Shown piece by piece: positions 12,801 to 48,659 of a stretch of 64,000 nt of DNA (positions within the stretch are counted from its first letter, which is position 1; the number at the start of each line of letters is the position of its first letter). The notes beneath the pieces were generated by a model. The model saw nothing but the letters and a program-made list of their open reading frames with translations, did not search any database and was not told the DNA's origin. The DNA lies in assembly GCF_954871325.1 (NCBI RefSeq), contig NC_088776.1, positions 41,000,569 to 41,064,568 on the forward strand, written 5' to 3'. The translations under genes and the position numbers were made by a program. This DNA comes from Gordionus sp. m RMFG-2023. Its lineage: Eukaryota; Nematomorpha; Gordioida; Chordodea; Parachordodidae.

Positions 12801-14130
12801 TTTTGTAAAAACTTAAACTTATTCGTGTTAAAATATTGTTTTTCTAAAGTTTATATAAAATTTTTTTTACGATAATCAATTAAAGAAGTTAATTGTCCCC
12901 AAAAATATAAACCGTATAGTTTAAAAGTCCTCATAACATTTATGTTGTAAATTCCTTATAAAAAAAACTATGGAAACCCCATCTTATAATTCTTATTTGT
13001 ATCCAAATGATCAACCTTTCTGGGAAACTCCTTACGAATTTAACAATCAAAATCTTTTAAATGATTATGATGGATATTTTGATAGTAAATTTCTTTATTT
13101 AAAATAAGTTGTAATTTCTATTTTATTTTAAAGGTTGATCTTGTAATTATCGTAAAACCTTAAATAATTTAAAGATCAAAGCGAATCAGATCGTCTTCCT
13201 AGGATAGGTCTCGATGCTGATAACGCTATGTTTAGACGGCACAACATCCCAAGTCCTACTGATCATGGCAATAACAATCTTTACCCACCCACTAGTTCTC
13301 TCCCCCTATCTTCGACCGTCGCCGTAAATTGTATGACTATCCCAAAATCTGAAAGTTTTTTTAACGATTACCATCAAACACTTACTTCCTCTCAACTATT
13401 AAGGTCCGCTCCCTTGCAGTTATCATCTGAGACTCATGGTAACAATAGCAATATTACCAATACGACAGCATTAGGATTAGCCTGTGGGCCCAATCAGCCA
13501 CCTTCATTTATCAGGATTCCGCGTAATAATTATAAAAAAATGAAAAAAATTTATTTAAAAAAAAATACAATTATATTTTCTAATCAAGTCAACGAAGCTT
13601 ATTACCAGCAAATGAATACCAGCAATATTCAATCACAGAATCTTCCTAACATGAACCCGACCAATATAAATAACAATCTAGTAAATTCTACCAACATTCA
13701 TGTACATCCGCAACATCCAGTCATAGAAGAGGCTGCACGAAAGAGAGAAGTTCGACTACTCAAAAATAGGTTTACTTTAAAGATAGGGTTGAATTTATTT
13801 TTAAAAAAATTTATACGTTCATAGTTTTATTTTTTGGGTTGGCCAGTATTTTGTTTATAAAAAATTTGGTCTCATTACAATCTGGTCTGGATTTATATTT
13901 CTCGGCCCGAGTTTTAAAAAATTTGAATTTGTCTTTAATAAACTTTATTTTTAAACCTTTTAATTTTGAATGTCAAAAATTGTAGAGAGGCAGCAAAAGA
14001 ATGTAGACGCAAAAAGAAAGAATACGTAAAATGCTTAGAAAACAGGGTTGTGGTCTTGGAAAACCAAAACAAGGCTCTTATCGATGAGCTGAAATCGCTC
14101 AAGGAATTGTATTGCCAAAAACAAGAATAG
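6667..14130 (+). CDS. CREB: CREB/CREM-type bZIP transcription factor (five exons)
   Basis: This is a cAMP-response-element-binding nuclear transcription factor. As modelled, exons 6667-6815, 11545-12566, 13175-13522, 13589-13769 and 13986-14130 join in phase and total 1845 nt, or 614 aa. Residues 38-54 form the kinase-inducible domain core RRREALARRPSYRKILN, with Ser48 in the RRPSY site phosphorylated by PKA in the family. A Ser/Gln/Asn-rich activation region with a poly-Gln/His block follows. The C terminus (about 552-614) is the basic region RKREVRLLKNREAAKECRRK and a leucine zipper. The junction inside KNR/EAAKEC is as in other CREB genes. The protein is about twice the length of human CREB1. 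Upstream exons before 6667 are possible. Intron 1 has a GC donor and is filled with hAT debris. An internal first exon may give a short form. Confidence 0.92.
7560..7930. repeat. GGCTAA inverted-repeat element, copy 1
   Basis: The part 7736-7925 has GATTTAGCC and GGCTAAATC arms in opposite orientation around 7750 and 7900. The whole block is an inverted copy of 33340-33725, sharing the tract TTTACCATCTATCTTTGA and flanking sequence. Shorter relatives are at 38228-38420, 45788-45955 and 51650-51810. It is a non-autonomous foldback or MITE family of unknown class. Confidence 0.6.
8465..8640. mobile_element. hAT-type element end (solo)
   Basis: CAGAGTTGGGCAGATCC followed by repeated AGATACAGATA-type sequence resembles the terminal and subterminal part of common hAT elements (CAGAGATGGGCAA class). 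I did not find the matching opposite end. Confidence 0.35.
9613..9895. mobile_element. hAT-type element end or short relic
   Basis: CAGTGGCGTAGCCAGG at 9613 is a classic hAT terminus, followed by a G run and GGGCTTCGCCCCC. A C run lies at 9887-9897. A matching inverted terminus is not evident, so only one end may survive. Confidence 0.5.
10225..10564. mobile_element. CCCG-family hAT MITE, 340 bp
   Basis: TAGAGATCCGCAAAAG at the left and GATGCAGATC near the right are inverted termini of the family seen at 962-2153. Near-identical 8-bp flanks ATTCTTAT and ATTCTTAG suggest the target duplication. GGGCCGGG-type runs fill both arms. Confidence 0.65.
10725..11330 (-). pseudogene. Decayed hAT transposase C-terminal part (ZMYM1-like)
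   Basis: On the minus strand, broken frames give recognisable pieces of the DUF4371/ZMYM1-like hAT transposase C terminus: FTPFIDTFLFQLKERF upstream, then LKRLKTYLRNT and ILDELVKSQRKVDL. The RLKTYLRNT segment is the family's dimerisation-region signature. Several stops and frame changes make it non-functional. It lies in CREB intron 1. Confidence 0.65.
11545..12566 (+). CDS. CREB: CREB exon 2: rest of KID and Gln/Ser-rich region
   Basis: The exon completes Arg50 and continues KILNDLSS, then a long low-complexity activation segment. It includes a Gln/His block around 11805-11860 and many Ser, Asn and Leu residues. The donor is CTCAA/GTAATC, phase 1, which fits exon 3. Confidence 0.82.
12970..13084 (+). 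CDS. Candidate internal alternative first exon of CREB (ICER-like)
   Basis: ATG 12970 opens 38 codons (METPSYNSYLYP... ending DYDGYFD) that look coding: Tyr-, Pro- and Asn-rich, with a clean frame. The frame runs to GATA/GTAAAT, a good donor in phase 1, the same phase as exon 2. Joining it to 13175 would give a 262-aa protein lacking the KID and Gln region but keeping the bZIP. Vertebrate CREM makes its repressor ICER in this way from an internal promoter. No acceptor in frame lies just upstream, so a first exon fits better than a cassette exon. Transcript evidence is lacking. Confidence 0.5.
13175..13522 (+). CDS. CREB: CREB exon 3
   Basis: The acceptor TTTAAAG at 13168-13174 is followed by QSESDRLPRIGLDADNAMFRRHN and a Ser/Asn/Pro-rich segment. 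Phase 1 in and phase 1 out (donor CCGC/GTAATA). The exon is common to the long form and the possible short form. Confidence 0.75.
13523..13588 (+). other. 66-bp CREB intron 3, open if retained
   Basis: GTAATA donor and TCTAATCAAG acceptor. The intron is 22 codons long and has no in-frame stop, so retention would add a Lys-rich insert rather than truncate the protein. Confidence 0.6.
13589..13769 (+). CDS. CREB: CREB exon 4: start of basic region
   Basis: It encodes an Asn/Gln-rich stretch and HPVIEEAARKREVRLLKN plus two bases of the next Arg codon. The donor AG/GTTTAC lies at the conserved CREB junction within KNR/EAAKE. Confidence 0.88.
13986..14130 (+). CDS. CREB: CREB exon 5: DNA-contact helix and leucine zipper
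   Basis: EAAKECRRKKKEYVKCLENR begins the exon and LKSLKELYCQKQE precedes the TAG stop. This is nearly identical to animal CREB bZIP domains. A candidate poly(A) signal AATAAA is at about 14238. Confidence 0.92.
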
Positions 14131-15340
14131 AGGGCTGCGAAAACTTTTTATCAAACAATTATATTCGAATAATTTTAATTGATAGGAAACAAATAATTTG
14201 CTATGTACATAAATTTTTTTACGACCTATATAATAATTAATAAAATATCCTTTTTTAGGAAAAGTTTATTTGACACAGAAGTTTGATTATTAAGGATTTT
14301 AATTTGAATTTGAAATGCAAAATATATTAATTCAATTTTATTATTAGTCCAGCTTGATTTGATTTTCGACAGTTCCATTATATTTTTAAATTAATTTATC
14401 TGTTCAAAATGTAAATATGTCGTAATTTATATAAAGTTAGTTTTTAGTATCATCCATCCAAATATGTAAATTACAATGTTGTATTTAATTATATTATTAA
14501 TTATGTATTAGGTTTTTAATCATCCAAATATTTATTGTTTACAAAAAAATGTTTTATACCGGCCTATCTGCTCAAAAAAAACACTATTTTATGAATTTAT
14601 TTTCTTAGTTCAATAAATTTTTTGCGATAAAATTATAAAAAAAAAACATTCTAATCATCGGTACTTTTAAATATTATTTTGTCAATATTTTTAAAGTATA
14701 CTTATAAAAAACATTCACGCTATATTATTTTGTCTATACTTTTTATTTGTCTATAAATACAAAAAAAATGGTATTTTTTTATGCAATATTCGGAAGCGTG
14801 GAAAAATGTTATTTGACAACGCACTATATACATTTTCATTTGAAATCAAACCAGAATCGTTATTTTAAATAAGTATTTAATAAAACTTTTTGCGAATAAT
14901 TTATTGGTTCTTATATGGAAATCGAAAATTTCTTTTTAAAACTATACCTGTGATATGACAATATTAATCTGCGAATATGTTGTATTTATATCAAACTATC
15001 GACTGGCGGTGACGCATCATTTTTTCGCCGAAAATTATTTTTGAAACGTTAACTTACGCCTAGACCTATGTATCGCCGTTTCACATCGGCTGAGACGTTC
15101 TTTTCTTAACCATCGGCTGACAGTGACTACCGATTTTCACCATAAGCTGAGGGTAATGATGTATAGCTTTGAGCGTTATTGATTTTTTCATGTGTTTTAT
15201 TAAAATATTAGATAGCGTTGTAATTTTATCTTAAGAATATTTTTTAATCAGCTGATTCCTTTTTCACATTTGAATTTTTTAACAAGCTATTATTATAGTT
15301 TATTAATTTGAATATCGTTTATATTTTAATTTAATAGATT
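14131..15340. other. CREB 3' flank; no gene recognised
   Basis: It is AT-rich, with a relatively GC-rich island at 15000-15170 that contains repeated CATCGGCTGA-like words. I cannot assign this island. No coding frame stands out. Confidence 0.4.
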
Positions 15341-15350
15341 TGCATAAGCA

Positions 15351-15535
15351 TGGATATTATTTCATCATCTGGTTCTGAAAATTCAAAATCAGATGAATTA
15401 GATAAATATTTTACAGTAACATCTTATATTGAAGGAACTAATTCATACTTACCAAATGTAAAATGTGCCCAAAAAGTATTATATTAGTTTCAAAATCTTC
15501 AAGTTCCAATTTAAAACTACATTTGATTGTAGTAT
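15351..15535 (+). pseudogene. hAT transposase N-terminal (BED-finger) relic
   Basis: ATG 15351 opens MDIISSSGSENSKSDELDKY and runs 45 codons to a stop. In a shifted frame it then gives CPKSIILVSKSSSSNLKLHL, which resembles a BED zinc finger of hAT transposases. One frame shift and loss of the rest mark it as a relic. Confidence 0.35.
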
Positions 15536-15849
15536 TAATTATTTTATTAATTATATATAATATAACTAAGTAGCTATTAATAATTTATTTTAGTTTGTTC
15601 TAAGTAAAAATCATTAAATTTTATATATTATATACATAGATAGAAAAGGATATCATTTAGAATTTTTTTTTATGTCAATTTTTTAAATTATAATTTAAAG
15701 TAAAAGCTATTATTTTAATCAAGGATTTTATATTTTAATTGCTGAACACAATTTGAAGTATAAATTTATATATTATGATATATAAAAGTGATATCTTTGA
15801 ATCTACTATACCTAGAATTTTTATTTACAATATAAAAATATTAATTATT

Positions 15850-16035
15850 GTTAGAGAGTAAAATAAAATAAAAAAAAAACAAGACGAAATTTATTTTGAT
15901 TTTATTAATTTAAAAATATAACTAAATCTAATAAATTTTATATCTATATATACTTTATAAAATTCAATTTAGTAATAACAATCAAAGGAACTATTAAATT
16001 AATATTATATAAAGTGAAAGAAATAATAAAATCAG
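15850..16035. repeat. Dispersed LTR-like segment
   Basis: This block resembles 39190-39300 in the same orientation (shared AATTAATATTATRT and GTGAAAGAAATAATA words). At 39 kb it looks like part of an LTR, so this may be a solo LTR fragment. It ends next to the hAT element that starts near 16044. Confidence 0.35.
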
Positions 16036-16565
16036 CTTTAAGTCAGGCGCATACGCAGGAATTTGGCCTGGTGGGGGAGGGGGGGGGATAAATTTTTTTA
16101 AGAAATATTATTGTTAATTAAAAATATCAAGTACAAATTTATTAGGAGTAATAAATATTTCTAATACACAATTTTAAATTATATGAAATATAAAAAAATT
16201 ATATATATAAACTGGCACATAAAAAACTATAAAATAAATGTGAATTAAAAAATATAAAGTGAATATAACCACCATATGAATCACTTAAATGACCCAAAAT
16301 AGAAATTTGAATTTTTTGAGCCTTTAAAATTTATATGTAAAGTATAAAAAATTTAAATGTTGGAAATATAAATATTAATACACAAAAGGTTTCTTAGGAA
16401 TAATTGTATTTTATATTATATTTACTATGTAAAATCTAATCTTCGTTGGGATTGAGCTAATTTTTCAATTACTCATCCTTGCTTGGCGTCAAATGCCTAT
16501 AAATATTTAAAAGAACCAAACCATTCAATCCACTTTCAGAAGTTGTACTTTTGAGGTATGTTTTT

Positions 16566-16877
16566 CAGATAACTGCAGGCCCGGTTCCATGGCCGGGCCG
16601 TATTTTTATATTTTTAAATATACCTGGGCCGGGCCTGAATTTTTCTAAAAAAATTATCCAGGCCAGGCTGTATATTTTAAAACCAAATATTTGAAATTAG
16701 CTGTAAAAATCAAAAATAAATATAATTTATTTAAAAATATCCGGGCCGCCTGAAAATTTTATTATAAATAAAGCCGAGCCAAGCCTGAAAATTTCTTTTA
16801 AAAAAACCTAGCCCGGGCTGAAAAAAATTTTAAAAAATCCTGCCGTGCCCTGCAAATGGTACCACTGCAGGGCTCTG
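16566..16877. mobile_element. CCCG-family MITE copy
   Basis: CAGATAACTGCAGG at the left and the inverse of CAGAGCCCTGCAG at the right flank arms rich in CCGGGCC. It is nested in the CAGGCG hAT element. Confidence 0.6.
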
Positions 16878-17099
16878 TTATTCTTCTTAACAAGAGAATG
16901 TTCTCTCATTAGTTTACTAATGGGAAGAGTTGCTAATATATATATATATAATCATTTTAATACATTGAGAATATAATCTAAAATGTGTTTAAAATTATAC
17001 AAAGCATCCATAGCATTTTTGGGACTATATCTTAGTTAATCTTTTAAACATAGTTATTCAGCTAATGCATCAAACAAATATTATATTTATATATCACCA

Positions 17100-17650
17100 T
17101 CTAAAAAAGATTGGGAAGGCTTTTGTGGAAGTAATATCTGCTGATTGGTAAGTGCTGCATGATGAATTAAAAACCATTCATTTATTTGGAGTATAGTTTT
17201 ATAATACTTTTCTACTGATCTTATACTAATATTTTGACAATGAGCTTGCCTTGCTGCAAGTAAGTCGAGGGAGACAAATATTAAGCACGTATAACTTTCC
17301 TTTTAACTCATAATAATATATAAAATTGAAATTCTTCATCAACATTAGCTCTAATTATCTTGTCTAATAAAATGCTCTCCGCTATTCCCATCTTCTTAAT
17401 CAAGTCAATGCCATGTTTTTGAAAAGTATTACATAAAATAGTTGTATAATTAAATAATACATTTTAATGAGAAAATAAATTTGGAATAAGTATTGAATCC
17501 AATAATTTTCTTGCTTCTGAGTAAATATTTCTTTCAAGCCATTGTGATATTTTAGTAATAGCATTAATAATAGACTCTTCTAACTCCATAAAAGCTGTTA
17601 CTTCTTGATGGCGGAGACTCGATCTCGTTGAACAAGCTTGCAATTTCTTT
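17100..17650 (-). pseudogene. Decayed hAT transposase middle region
   Basis: Minus-strand frames give CPTGRKKLQACSTRSSLRHQ, then EVTAFMELEESIINAI, SEARKLLDSI and CNTFQKHGIDLIKKMG. These resemble the central part of ZMYM1/DUF4371 hAT transposases. Internal stops are present. Confidence 0.5.
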
Positions 17651-18143
17651 CTCCCTGTTGGACAAGGAGTTTCAGAGATAATTATTATTTGACTAGAAAT
17701 TTAGATAAATAATACGCCACTAAAATTTGAAAATAATAGGTAAATTACGCCAAGGAAAACTTGAGATCGAAATTAATTGATAAAATAACTTAGTAGATGA
17801 ATGTGATAATAAATGTAATTAAATATATATATGAGATAGGAATAAATATTATAAAATATAAATTAATATTAATAATAATATTTTTGAAAAATATAATCCG
17901 GCATCTGCATTTTTTTGGCTGGGGGGAGGGGGGGGGGTTTGTCTTCCATTCCCCCGCTGCGTACACGCCTGGTTGCAAGGGTGATATGTATATAAAAGAA
18001 GAAGAAGTTCGATCTCGTATATATTAATAAATAATTACCTCTGAAATTGAAAAGTAAATTTACTTACCAAGCAGAATGAGAAGTTATAAAGTCTATGGTT
18101 GTGAAATATGAGCAATTATAGTGGCATATAAAGATAAATTGTA

Positions 18144-18880
18144 AAGAACGGAGATGAGAATGGTTAAATGAATGTATGGGATTTAGATCTGCAAAGCCCA
18201 GCCCATTATAAATTTTTGCACGAGTTACCCTGACCTTAATTTTTTGGCCAGGCCCGTTTTTAAAAAATTGCTTAGCCTGTTATGATTTTTAAAAAATGCC
18301 CGGCCTGTCAAATTTTTTTGTAAATTTTTCGGCTATCCTATTTTTCATATCCAAATCTAATTTTTTCCTAATGTCGATTGCAGCTCTTATATCTCTTCTC
18401 TATTGCCATCTACAACAATCGTTTTATAAATTAAATGTGTTTGAGATCATTTATAGATTTAGTAATTTGGTTAGCTTTAAAATATACAAAGAAATAAGCT
18501 TATTGTAATTTATCTTCAAAATAGTATTGATCGAAATATTAGCCTAAAATTTAAAAAAATATAAATTTTAATGCTCGGGTTTAGCCTATTATAGTTTAAA
18601 TAAAGTTTAGAGACTTACGAGGCCCTGCCTTTTATTTATGTATAAATTGTCAGGCCCGTATATTTTTTATATATCATTTGCCCAGCTCATTAAATTTTTT
18701 GCCCGTCCTATTTTAATTGAAAAATTTATGTGAGATATCTTGAGAGAGAAAAACAAGCAAGGAATAGCTAGAAAGGATTGGAATAGAAGCGATTGAAGTG
18801 GTGACGAGAAAAAATAGATTGAAGTAGTTTAGACATGTAGAATGAAAGGCGATTGAGTAAACAGATGTGCCCTGATGAAA
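18144..18880 (+). mobile_element. LINE 3' fragment split by a CCCG-family element
   Basis: 18144-18183 and 18735-18880 match consecutive parts of the LINE at 22584-22760 (AGATGAGAATGGTTARATG..., then AAGCAAGGAAT...). Between them, 18186-18735 is a CCCG-family insertion beginning TTTAGATCTGCAAAGCCC. The LINE fragment is the older element here. Confidence 0.7.
18186..18735. mobile_element. CCCG-family insertion(s) inside a LINE fragment
   Basis: It starts TAGATCTGCAAAGCCC. A second terminus-like word TAGAGACTTACGAGGCC near 18607 suggests two copies side by side or an internal duplication. Both arms contain GGCCCG and GCCCGG runs. Confidence 0.5.
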
Positions 18881-20020
18881 GTCAGGGTTGCTAGATCTCC
18901 TGCTTTTGGCGAAATTTATCGATTTTTTACTTTAGTTTGCACCAAAACACGCTGTCTATTGATTTATGCTCTCCCATTTTTTTTATAATAAAAATAACTT
19001 AACCAGAACTTATGCCATCATTTAAATTCAATCATATATTTAAAAGGTCAGTTTAACATCCAAAAAAATTCTTAAATCGTAATACCAAAATAACTGGAAT
19101 TCCACTTATTCATGGGTCAGAGAAGATAAAGAAGCTGGGGCATGCTTTATTATCAATAGACATAGAAATAATTACTATGAAATGATATGCCAAATTCAGC
19201 AGATCCACAAGCAGGATCAAGATAAATTATTCTATATATTTATAAAGAATAAATCTTATTATAATATTATATATTAATAATTCTAAGAAAAATGCTTCGC
19301 CTGGCAACAACTTACCTTTTTAGTAAAGGCATGGAGCATAAAGTGAATGCACAGATCTACTCACGCCCAATTTTAAAATACAAATAAAGTAAAAATTAGA
19401 ATGTGATTCCTTTAATCCAATCCCAATTTTTAAAAATGCTCAACGTGGGTGCAAAATATTTTTATGAGCTAGGCTGGAATTTCACTAATTTTTTTAAAGC
19501 GTAAAATTAGATAAATTTATATATTAAATTATTACAAGTATAAAAGTATTTTATGGGCGGAAAAAAAATTAACGGGTCAGTCCAAAAAACCTTTTCAAAA
19601 ATTCCCACAGCCCAATTTAGCATAAAAACTTCCATCTAGCCCAAGTAATAATATTCAAGGTCACTGCCTATAATCGTTTTACATATTTAAATACCCAGAA
19701 TATATAATAGTTTATTTTTTTAATATATAAAAATATAATATAAATTTAATTGCTATAATTTATTTATGCATTTTTTTCCGCTATTGATTAAAAAATTTCA
19801 CAGGGTCTTAATAATCCAAAAAATAAATAAATTGTTTTATAATATAAGGATGTTATTGCTATTCTTAAAAAGACAATATAGAGCGCAATTTATAAAAAAA
19901 TCCAGATATTTTATAATATATTTCATTATAAAAATAAGGAATATTTAATTTATCCTATAACGAATAAATAGTGTTTAAAAAAATTAAATATCTTTAAATT
20001 TCATCATTGCCCATGCATCT
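18881..20020. other. Intergenic stretch between CREB and the fusion gene
   Basis: It holds a weak CCCG-family relic at about 19350-19665 and otherwise AT-rich sequence. It includes the 3' flank of the minus-strand fusion gene; TTTATT (minus AATAAA) near 19759 could be its poly(A) signal. I recognise no gene. Confidence 0.4.
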
Positions 20021-45716
<25,696 letters not shown>

Positions 45717-46623
45717 TATTCTTAATGAATGAATGCTAATTAATATATCATTGTTATCGTTATTTAATTAACCGCATGTTTTTATAGTGTTGTCAAATGG
45801 TTCGACTTAGCCAATTTTAAATTAGGATTGCAGCCAAAATCGTTAATATAGGTCTAAGCCATTTATGAGCAAAGTTTCCAGTCTTATGTAAGATTTTTGC
45901 CTAAAATATTGTGTTAATCATTTTTAAAATCCAGCCTTTTAACAACATTAGATTATACAATAATGATCCCGAACTTGAACAATATTATTTAATTAGTAGC
46001 ATATTATAAATAGATTCAGAAAATTTGTGCTTTATAAATAATGGTCTAAGCTTTAGGGTGGGATCGAGATGTGAGTTATCAAGACAAACGGGGCAGCCTA
46101 TCATGGCCGTCGAGATTAGAATTTTAGGGGCAGCCAAATTTTATAATTTAGTTCAATTATTTTTAGCCTCATAAAAAATAAAAAAAATTTGTATGTATTA
46201 CCTACTACATCTTTTTTTTGTAAAAAATCCAAATATGATTCGAATCTGGGATGCCTAGCCTCATGTACTATAAGGAAAAATTTGATTTATATTTTAGTCA
46301 TTTATTTTTTAGTTAAGAAATTTGATTTTTTATTGAAATTTCTTTTTTTTTATATAAATGATCTTTAAAAACAATTCAATAAATATTCTATGGTAAAAAT
46401 ATAATTTTATTTAAAAAAAACGATTTCTATTAATTGACTATTTTGATAAATATTTGATTGATTATCTCATTAAGGTCATGTTTTTGTAGCTATAATGTGG
46501 CACTTTTTGGATATTCTGTTTAGTCTATTTTAAAATAAAAGGGTTTGTACTATAGTCTTCACATATACCAATATGGTGGGTACATGTTAATATTGATATT
46601 TGAATTTATAAATATTTAAATTG
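45717..46623. other. 5' flank of the fusion gene
   Basis: It contains a GGCTAA-family copy at about 45788-45955 (arms TTCGACTTAGCCAATTTTAA and the weak inverse ending AAAATCCAGCC). No other gene is visible. The promoter of the minus-strand fusion gene should lie here, but I see no distinct element. Confidence 0.45.
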
Positions 46624-48251
46624 TGTTGGAATTGTATTAATTCCACGTTTTGTTATAGATAATTATTTCACATTTTTTATTGATTATCATTTTATTATTA
46701 ATCATAATTTAATAGTACCGGTGTCAACTTGCATCAACGTGGGTATGTTGTTGATGCTCACTGTCACGTTGTACGCGTCATATATGGTATCCTTGACCCT
46801 AAGATTGTACACTTCCAAATTCTGCAGATTATATTATTTAAGGTCTGTGTTTGAGTCGTCATCATCATCAAATACTTCGATATTCATAGCATGGTTCGTA
46901 TTCAATTGACAATCACGATCTTTGTAATCAGAAGATGTATTGTAAGTATTATTGTCATTTTTGTACTGGTTGGACCTCAGAAGAATATTTCGAGAAACCA
47001 TTAATATTTTGAAGATTGTGTTTGTGCTGACCACGACGGGGATAATTGGTTCGGTTATCACCTCTATAGCAGTCATTCCGTCGATCAGGGCTTTGATGAT
47101 GGTCACAATGATAGTCGTGGAGATTGCCATGGACGTTGTACCCGCTATTGTTGTATCGATCGTCGTAGTAGTTATCGTTGCGATTATCGAAACGGTTGCA
47201 GTTATAGTGACAATTATCGTAGCTTTGATCAAAACGATTGTCGTGGAAGTTGCTGTGCCGTCCATCGAATCGTTTATCGCGGCCGTAATCGTAGCGTATA
47301 TTGTAACGTTCATCAAATCGTTTGTCGCGGCAATAATCGCATCGTAGATCGTAACGTTCATCGAAATGGTACGGGGCGATTGTCATTTATGAACTGGGAT
47401 TGCTTGATAAGAGATTTACCGTGTACGTGAGAGTCCTGAATGGGTTTTGTTGTTACGTAACTATTTTTGACTCTGCCCATATGATTAACCTGTTGTACAC
47501 CAGGTGATTCATTCAAATGAAACAATTTCATCTCGCCCTTGATGCCACTTGGCTCCGCGATGTCTTCCCCTAGACCTAGATTGTAAATGTCTTCTATAGT
47601 CATAGAGCTCTTGACCACTTTCCTGACATCTTTGGAATTCGAAGATACTCTCACTTTCTCAATAATTCTCTGAATGCCATTGAATTTATATTCTTTATTG
47701 AGTCGTGCTACGCGCGTGACTAAGCCGAGAATGTCTCATCCTTTCCGTGAGTTGCAGCATAAAATAATGATAGTTTAGCGTTCTCAGTCTTCGATGGATG
47801 TTGTAACTTGAATTTGGCAAGCAGGGCCATTGGGTCCTGGAAGTCTGCCTCAGTGCAAATTGCCCCAATATTATTGAATTCGTCATCAGGAAGACTTCGG
47901 AGAAATAAAGCGGCCTTTTCTCTGTTGGAGATCTTGCTGGTGTTGAAGAAATTCTGCAATTTCCCTATGTAGGCGCTGTCATTGCTACGTAATTTGGGGA
48001 AATCCAGCTTGACAAATTCAGTCATATATGTGGAATTGTTCAAAGCATCCATCGTAAGAAAATTATAATCGATAAAGGCGTGAAATAGAATAAATGTACA
48101 TTGCAAAATAAAGATTAAATTTTGAAATACTTACGCAAAGTTCAGACGTATATTGGCCTCCATGTTGGAATTGTATTAATTCCACGTTTTATCATAGAGA
48201 ATTATTTCACATTTTTTATTGATTATCATTTTATTATTAATCATAATTTAA
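46624..48251 (-). mobile_element. Small gag-bearing LTR retroelement fossil
   Basis: Direct repeats of about 89 bp (46624-46712 and 48163-48251, beginning TGTTGGAATTGTATTAATTC) bound a minus-strand gag-like region. Next to the 48.16-kb repeat, on the minus strand, a TGG follows ...TTCCAACA as in LTR/primer-site junctions. The gag part (about 48106-47400) is followed by an Arg/Asp/Tyr-rich repeat (46955-47386). No pol is seen, so it looks non-autonomous. It is broken about three times. The two repeats differ at only a few positions, suggesting a fairly recent insertion. Copia or gypsy membership is unclear. Confidence 0.65.
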
Positions 48252-48659
48252 ATTTTATTATATGATAAATTACATTTTTATTTTTAAAGATAAATTACAT
48301 TTTTTTATCTCCCTTCAACAAAAACAATTTCATCTTTATATATCTTTTTTTTAAACAATAAAAAAAATAAGTAATACAAATTAATGTATAAAAATATGTT
48401 AATATAAAATTTTCACCGATTAAATTTAAATACAAATTGAAATATAAAAAAAATAAATCAATTGCCAAAATAAATAATAAAATAACATCGATCAATTGAC
48501 TTCGCTTTTTAACCTGTTCTCACAATATTGTTTTGGTATTCTAATTTTTGTAAAATTTATATTCATTTTTAACTTCACTTATTTTTAAACTAGTTATCGC
48601 AAGATATTTTTGTATCCTTATTTTTTGTTAAATTTATTCTTATTTTTGTAAAACTTATT

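Larger units (their letters stand above)
16044..17971. mobile_element. hAT-type element, CAGGCG termini, with internal relics
   Basis: The left end CAGGCGCATACGCAGG and the inverse right end (CAGGCGTGTACGCAGC) carry long G/C runs just inside (16073-16089, 17920-17938). A convincing 8-bp duplication is not visible. Inside lie a CCCG-family MITE (16566-16877) and a decayed hAT transposase segment on the minus strand (17100-17650). Confidence 0.6.

Noticed and set aside
46230-46270. GATTCGAATC word suggesting a tRNA T-loop
   Set aside because: No acceptor stem, D-arm or anticodon arm could be built around it.
46952-47347. Plus-strand 131-codon frame rich in Val/Ile/Ala, opposite the gag-like region
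   Set aside because: It is the antisense shadow of the Arg/Asp/Tyr-rich repeat on the minus strand; hydrophobic composition follows from the repeat, not from a membrane protein.
48163-48251. Direct repeat considered as an inverted-repeat transposon end
   Set aside because: The two copies are in the same orientation and flank a gag-like frame, so LTRs explain them better.
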